NCBI GenBank assembly: GCA_904063045.1
Contig: CAJFCJ010000002.1
Span: forward strand, 124,001-188,000
Source of the DNA: Dimorphilus gyrociliatus
Lineage: Eukaryota; Annelida; Polychaeta; Dinophilidae
Length of the DNA: 64,000 nucleotides
Reading direction: 5' to 3'
Shown here piece by piece: positions 59,530 through 64,000 of the stretch. The notes below the pieces were generated by a model that saw nothing but the letters and a program-made list of their open reading frames with translations, had not been told where the DNA came from and made no database searches. The stretch's first letter is position 1; the number at the start of each line of letters is the position of its first letter. The position numbers and the translations under genes were made by a program.

Positions 59530-60598
59530 AAGCCACTAGGTTACAGATCTCTTGCTACTATACAATAAATGACAAACAAACATTTATTGATTGTTTAAGG
59601 CAAATTTTAGCTGTTCGAGAAATATGCGCTTCTTAATATATGATAATTCAAAACACGTGTTGTCTTATCGATGACAATTTATCTACTAAACTGGTTTAGT
59701 TTGTCAAACTGTGGTCAACAATACTAATGATTGATAAATGTATTTAAGATAAATAGACAAGAAGCTTAGGATAAGTTATCAGTGTCACATGTCTATATTA
59801 GGTATGATATAGAATATACACCTCAAAATGTATAGGATAGTATTGCCTTGGTATTCTAAAATATTGGCCTTAAAGCTAAGGCTTTGTGCAGCAAGAGGTT
59901 AGATAAAATAACTTTCGTTATTAAAACAGATTTATAACACGACTATATTGGTAGCTAAGACCATCATAATCAGCTATGAATTATAATAGTAATTTAAAGA
60001 ATAGAAGAATATATTGCGGTACTAATAGAAAGTGAATTTAATGATAAGAATTATCTATCATACTATAAACGATTCAGCCTATTAAAAAACTTGCAAATAA
60101 AAGGCTTACTCACTTGAAATAATGTTGAATAAAATTTAAGAATTCCAATTGTACTCCTTGAAATATTCCTCTTCTTCTGTTTATTATTTTTCTAACATTT
60201 TCATATCTTTCTTCCAATTCTAATAATTCTCGACCTACAAAACAAATATAATAAACAATTTTATTTACCTTTTATTCTATATTCTATAAATCAATAACCT
60301 AAAACTTTCATATATCATATTTATTACTATAAATAAGTTTACTGAAATGCTATTCGTATACTTATCTTTTGTTTAAAATGAATGACAATGACTTTAAAAG
60401 GAGTATTGAAAGTTGAAATACATTACCTAATTTCGAATCTTTTAGATTGTTTGCTAAATGATTTTCATTTAAGCTGGTTGTTTCTTTCAAATTGATAAAA
60501 TCGCATAAAATAAAAATTTGATAGGATAAAAAGCATAATACAAATAATCCAAAAATATTTATTCTACATTTTCTAACTGCTCTCATATATAACTTCAT
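57564..60598 (-). CDS. MGAT4-type beta-1,4-N-acetylglucosaminyltransferase (N-glycan branching)
   Basis: Golgi type II enzyme that starts a GlcNAc branch on the core alpha-1,3-mannose arm. Exons in transcript order: 60427-60598 (basic start and anchor FGLFVLCFLSYQIFILCDF), 60114-60234 (coiled stem), 59318-59454, 59119-59249, a 26-nt micro-exon 59013-59038, 58577-58944, about 58380-58511, then exons near 58190-58300, 57960-58143 and 57564-57900. Family hallmarks: FFRYLPHL, DVIIGVPTIKRKTSYLAETL, RWRTKQNIDLIYLM, the metal-binding LQLEDDIIV, and FYKDKPIDWLL and LFQHVGLFSSLKGK. Phases agree to residue 318. The last three joins were placed by similarity only. It is divergent from the TMED gene and probably one of MGAT4A/B/C; the catalytic core resembles A/B. 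Confidence 0.88.
59494..59521. repeat. TA dinucleotide tract
   Basis: Fourteen uninterrupted TA units in the MGAT4 intron 59455-60113, 40 nt beyond the exon 59318-59454. Likely length-polymorphic. Confidence 0.85.
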
Positions 60599-60848
60599 TC
60601 TAGTAAACGATTGAAGTATTTAGAGGCAGTAAATAGTCTGGAACGTATTCCCCGTCAAGTAATTTTTATTAAGAAATTTTTGAAAGAGTACCACATTACC
60701 GCCATAAACATCCGGGAAGTTGCCACGACATCCACGTAACATTTCGGCAAGACAGATTTGTTTGAAAGAGAGTTAAATAGAATTTTAAAAAATTCAAATT
60801 TCATCAAGATTAAAATTACTTGATTTTTTTGAATCTCTGGCTTAAAAA
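60599..60848. promoter_or_regulatory. MGAT4/TMED divergent promoter
   Basis: 250 bp between start codons facing away. Both genes serve the secretory pathway, so shared control is plausible. No TATA box. No specific motif is claimed. Confidence 0.45.
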
Positions 60849-61736
60849 ATGGTTCGAATTCCCATTATACTACTTATGCTTTTCGCATACAAAGTGTCTG
60901 CTTCTGAATTAACGTTTGAACTACCGGATAATGCTGTACAGTGTTTTCACGAAATTATTAAGAAAGGAACAAAAGCAACCATTGAGTACCAGGTAATATT
61001 ACAGGTAATCATAATAATTTTTATCATATTTGACTATTATTACTTCACAGGTTGTTACCGGTGGTAATTATGATGTCGATTTAGAAGTAAAAGGCCCAGG
61101 AGGTAAAATTTTGTACAAGGAACAAAAGAAGCAATATGATACATTCAACGTATGTATTTACACGTCAGAACAAATATATAATATATCAATATGTATTTAC
61201 AAAATGCTGTTACAAATACCTTTAGTGGGCAGCTGATGAAGATGGTGAACATGTGTTTTGCTTTAGTAATGAATTTTCAACTTTCACTCATAAAGTAGTA
61301 TATATGGATTTAATGGTTGGAGAAGAAAAACCCTTAACGAAGGGTATGGAAAGCCATCATACAGCTTTAACGCAGGTAAACCGAATCAATCTTCCTCCTG
61401 ATCCTTTCAAATAATCTCACAAATTATTCTATCAGATGGAAACGTCTGCAGTATCTGTACATGAAGCTTTGAAGAGTATAAGAGACTTTCAAACTCATCA
61501 TCGCTTGAGAGAAGCTCAAGGAAGAGTATACGCAGAAGAACTAAACGAAAAAGTTCAGGTATTACATTTAAATATCTTTACTTTCGATTATACACATATT
61601 CTACAAAAACCCTTTATTTTCTCTTCAGTTCTGGTCGATAGGAGAATCCATAATAGTTTTGATAGTCGGCATAGGTCAAATTATAGTTTTGAAGAGTTTT
61701 TTCACCGATAAACGCCCAACGACTCTAAGTACATAG
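60849..61736 (+). CDS. p24/TMED cargo receptor, gamma type (TMED3/TMED7-like)
   Basis: Cargo receptor in COPII/COPI vesicles between ER and Golgi. Five exons (60849-60992, 61051-61149, 61226-61375, 61436-61558, 61629-61736), all joined in phase 0, give 207 aa. Signal peptide [23 protein letters not shown] domain with the Cys pair (NAVQCFHEI and [18 protein letters not shown]); coiled coil ([17 protein letters not shown]); one membrane helix ([20 protein letters not shown]); and a cytosolic tail [14 protein letters not shown] that keeps the diphenylalanine COPII signal but has no KKxx. The REAQGR and tail sequence point to the TMED7/TMED3 group. The extra length of vertebrate TMED7 (224 aa) lies in the signal peptide. 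Confidence 0.95.
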
Positions 61737-62100
61737 AATATAAATGGCGAAAAAAAGAACATTTACTCAAAAAAAAAATTCAATCAAATTCATTTTGTTG
61801 ATAATAATTAGAAGCATGCTCATAATGACCTTACTTTATTATTTTTTTTTCCAACTAATTATAAACTTTTTTGAGAATTACATCTCTCTTCCGTGAGCTT
61901 GCTGTTTTGAAAAATAACATAATTATTAATTTTTTTTTTCGTTATTGAACAATTTATTGCATTATTCACGAATTTAGGATAAAGTTCATAGGTTAAATGA
62001 AGAAAAATATATATATATAAGTATAATCAAATATCTTATATAATATAAACTATATATATTAGTATATATATTGAATTATTGATATTTGTTTTCTTAATCG
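61737..62100. other. Convergent gap, TMED to Nudix
   Basis: 364 bp, AT-rich, with poly(A) and TATA runs around 62005-62070. It contains both 3' ends. No gene seen. Confidence 0.4.
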
Positions 62101-62931
62101 TTAAAGTTTTGATGGGGACATGTGTTTTTTCAAGAAATTAACAGTTGTATAACAAAACCAATCGTTGACATGTTTAAGATTATGGCGGCTTACTTCTATT
62201 ACAGGTCCAAATTTAACATATTTTTTTCTTTGATAAATAGCTATTGCCGATATAAGTCCAATATGTCCAACTGCACCAGATATTTTATACAATTTATTCT
62301 TATGTGTCCATTTGAAATTATGATAAAAAACTTTCTGATCATAAAAGTAATCTACCTCAGTTATTGAATGACTACTATCTAGTTGATCTACGAATTCGTA
62401 CAGCGGAATATAGAAATAATCTTCAACTTCTTCGTTTATTACGGGAGTAAAGTTATCCGGAACTAAACCAAATATTGACCAGGAAAGATAAAAATGCGTC
62501 TGCTTGTTTGTGCTAAATATCATTGGGAGAGGCTTAGCTCCACCAATAATATCAAAGTCTTCCATTGGCAAACCGATCTCTTCGTAGGCTTCTCTCTTTG
62601 CTGCCTCAATCTCGGTTTCGCCATCATCAATCATTCCACCAGCAGGTACAACCCAACCCTTTGACAAGGTTACACTCGATGAACGAATTGTACATAACAT
62701 ATGAGGATGGCCTTCAATCATCTTTATTAAAATTGCGTAACAGGAAGAGTTGGCCAAACCTCTTAGAGCTTTGCCTTTCTCGCCAGCTAAAGTAAACTCC
62801 TCACATTGGAAGTTATCTCTTAGAACTCTTCGTATATAATCTTTTGTAACAGTTGGGTGAAAATATCTCTTTTGAGTTACGAAAGTAGACATTATTCTTC
62901 TAGGTAATAACAGTGAGCGAGATCGAAACAT
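62101..62931 (-). CDS. Nudix hydrolase with a C-terminal SKL peroxisomal signal
   Basis: Intronless, 276 aa. A perfect Nudix box, GMIDDGETEIEAAKREAYEEIGL, follows GWVVPAGG, so the metal-binding pyrophosphohydrolase site is intact. It lacks the CoA-type UPF0035 motif that marks NUDT7/NUDT8, so CoA diphosphatase activity is not supported by motif. It ends PSKL, a canonical type 1 peroxisome signal. The N-terminus MFRSRSLLLPRRIMSTFV is basic and free of acidic residues for about 30 residues, like a mitochondrial presequence. A second ATG at 62892 would give a form lacking it. Substrate unknown. It is divergent from Mos, 164 bp apart. Confidence 0.9.
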   Translation of the reverse strand: MFRSRSLLLPRRIMSTFVTQKRYFHPTVTKDYIRRVLRDNFQCEEFTLAGEKGKALRGLANSSCYAILIKMIEGHPHMLCTIRSSSVTLSKGWVVPAGGMIDDGETEIEAAKREAYEEIGLPMEDFDIIGGAKPLPMIFSTNKQTHFYLSWSIFGLVPDNFTPVINEEVEDYFYIPLYEFVDQLDSSHSITEVDYFYDQKVFYHNFKWTHKNKLYKISGAVGHIGLISAIAIYQRKKYVKFGPVIEVSRHNLKHVNDWFCYTTVNFLKKHMSPSKL

Positions 62932-63095
62932 GCCCTATAAAATACTCTCTCCTAGCAGACGAAAATAATTAACAAACACCAGGTGGCGCTGTCATTTTGA
63001 AAAGTACTCTTAGTTCAAAAAGTGAGTTAATGTTCATAAACAAATTTTTAAATAAATTAACAACTGAAAAGGAAGCGTTTATAGATTTTTAAAGA
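62932..63095. promoter_or_regulatory. Nudix/Mos divergent promoter with a CTCF-like site
   Basis: 164 bp between start codons, the shortest gap in the window between two confidently placed starts. CCAGGTGGCGCT at 62979-62990 fits the vertebrate and insect CTCF core. Confidence 0.5.
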
Positions 63096-64000
63096 ATGTT
63101 ATTTAGTCCTCTTTCACCAAACATCAGTAAAAGTGCTTTAACATCGATAAGAAGACGACTATCAAATGCTTCCCCGCGTATTTGTCCAACACCTCCTAGA
63201 CGGAGCTCTTTGGCTATTAATTCAATTATATATCAAAATAGGGGGCCGTCTGCTAATTTAACAACACCTACTTCTCCTGCTGTATTTAATTTCAACGAAT
63301 TGCCTAGAAAGTCAGTTACAGAGATTACCAATAGTCCTTTAAGTGCAATAAAAAATAGGCGACCTTCTATTAGATTAGAGAAACTCATTGGTGCAGGAGG
63401 ATTTGGAAAAGTGTACGCAGGAAGATGGAATGGACGGAAAGTAGCCATTAAGAAATTAAAGAAGAAGACAGCTAGAGATGAATGTATAACATCGGAAGAG
63501 TACGCTCTAAATTTTTCACACCCAAATATTGTTCGTGTATTTTGGGTAGATACAATTGATAGCTGTGAAGCAGAAACTATAATTGTTATGGAATATGCAG
63601 GAAGAAAGAATTTGCAACATATAATTGACAATTACGACGAAGTATTACCTATGAATACAAGAATAAGATATCTGACTGACTTACTGAAAGCTCTTGAATA
63701 CATGCATTCTAAAGACTTTGTTCATTTAGATGTTAAACCAGCCAATATTATTATTGATTCAGTAACAGATACTTGTAAATTGGGAGATTTTGGTTGTGTA
63801 CAAAAGCTGGGAGATTCTCACTCAGTGGAGAGTAATGTTGTTGGTACTTATGCCTACAGGGCACCAGAACTTTTTAGAGGTCAATATCCTTCTGATAAGT
63901 CTGATATATACTCTACGGGCATAAGCATGTGGCAAATGAAAGAGAGGAGAGTACCTTACGAAAATGTACATCATCATATAATAGCATTTAAAGTTGTATC
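63096..64000 (+). CDS. MOS: Mos kinase, N-terminal 301 codons; 3' end outside window
   Basis: Oocyte MAPKKK that activates MEK and holds meiotic arrest in animals. Uninterrupted from 63096 to the edge. An 85-residue Ser/Pro/Arg-rich leader (MLFSPLSPNISKS) precedes the kinase domain: GAGGFGKVYAG (P-loop), VAIKKLKKK (ATP lysine), NIVRVFWVDT, catalytic HLDVKPANI (the Mos-type HLD in place of HRD), LGDFGCVQKLGD (DFG) and the Mos-specific stretch GTYAYRAPELFRG, then YSTGISMWQM. HLD-V/L-KPAN with DFGC-QKL is diagnostic for Mos. Intronless as far as seen, as in vertebrates. Vertebrate Mos is shorter at the N-terminus. The start is the first in-frame ATG and its SP dipeptides recall the regulatory Ser-Pro near the start of vertebrate Mos. 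Confidence 0.95.
   Translation, partial: MLFSPLSPNISKSALTSIRRRLSNASPRICPTPPRRSSLAINSIIYQNRGPSANLTTPTSPAVFNFNELPRKSVTEITNSPLSAIKNRRPSIRLEKLIGAGGFGKVYAGRWNGRKVAIKKLKKKTARDECITSEEYALNFSHPNIVRVFWVDTIDSCEAETIIVMEYAGRKNLQHIIDNYDEVLPMNTRIRYLTDLLKALEYMHSKDFVHLDVKPANIIIDSVTDTCKLGDFGCVQKLGDSHSVESNVVGTYAYRAPELFRGQYPSDKSDIYSTGISMWQMKERRVPYENVHHHIIAFKVV

Noticed and set aside
62101-62931. NUDT7 CoA diphosphatase
   Set aside because: SKL and Nudix box fit, but the CoA-specific UPF0035 motif before the box is absent (GWVVPAGG instead).
1-64000. CRISPR arrays, bacterial operons, integrated viruses, transposase or reverse-transcriptase genes
   Set aside because: None seen. Spliced eukaryotic genes run throughout, so contamination is unlikely.

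Overview
This window is nuclear DNA from an animal with a compact, AT-rich genome. Seventeen protein-coding genes fit into 64 kb. Most introns are about 45-100 nt with GT-AG ends, and neighbouring genes often start head to head from gaps of 100-700 bp. Together TUT4/7, DEK, RNF144, Mos, MGAT4, ZO-type PDZ protein and a very large lipid-transfer protein point to a bilaterian, most likely a lophotrochozoan. A small-genome annelid such as Dimorphilus would fit, but that is inference from gene content and architecture, not a species match.

Layout. 1-4.6 kb (-): 5' part of a ZO-1-like junction scaffold, with PDZ1, PDZ2, PDZ3 and SH3. 5.2-6.4 kb (+): an unrecognised 358-aa protein. 8.1-11.5 kb (-): WDR36/UTP21. 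12.9-17.6 kb (+): TUT4/TUT7-type terminal uridylyltransferase. 17.7-21.4 kb (-): REXO1-type exonuclease. 22.1-23.1 kb (+): SLC25A42 CoA carrier. 23.8-24.5 kb (+): NHP2. 24.5-26.8 kb: non-coding, with a dense cluster of a CpG hexamer and then a TA/CA-rich tract. 26.8-27.8 kb (-): RNF144-type RBR ligase. 28.1-29.8 kb (+): DEK. 30.2-31.2 kb (+): intronless DCAF7. 31.6-39.0 kb (+): EF-hand plus WD40 protein of the WDR64/WDR49/WDY group. 41.1-55.0 kb (+): a 4,323-aa apolipophorin/apoB-type large lipid-transfer protein, 12.46 kb of it in one exon. 56.1-57.5 kb: a divergent pair of DUF1757-like membrane-protein paralogues. 57.6-60.6 kb (-): MGAT4-type glycosyltransferase. 60.8-61.7 kb (+): p24/TMED cargo receptor. 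62.1-62.9 kb (-): Nudix hydrolase ending in SKL. 63.1 kb to the end (+): Mos kinase, cut by the window edge.

The genes do not form one pathway, but themes recur. WDR36 and NHP2 serve ribosome and snoRNP biogenesis, while TUT4/7 and REXO1 (tail to tail) modify or degrade RNA 3' ends. The lipoprotein and Mos both have oogenesis-related roles in other animals. Gene models were built by hand from splice signals, reading-frame continuity and recalled family sequences. Most exon edges are phase-consistent across the whole gene. Weaker points are the TUT 5' end, one TUT donor, two REXO1 edges and the last MGAT4 exons. I saw no transposase, reverse transcriptase, viral gene, tRNA, rRNA or CRISPR array.
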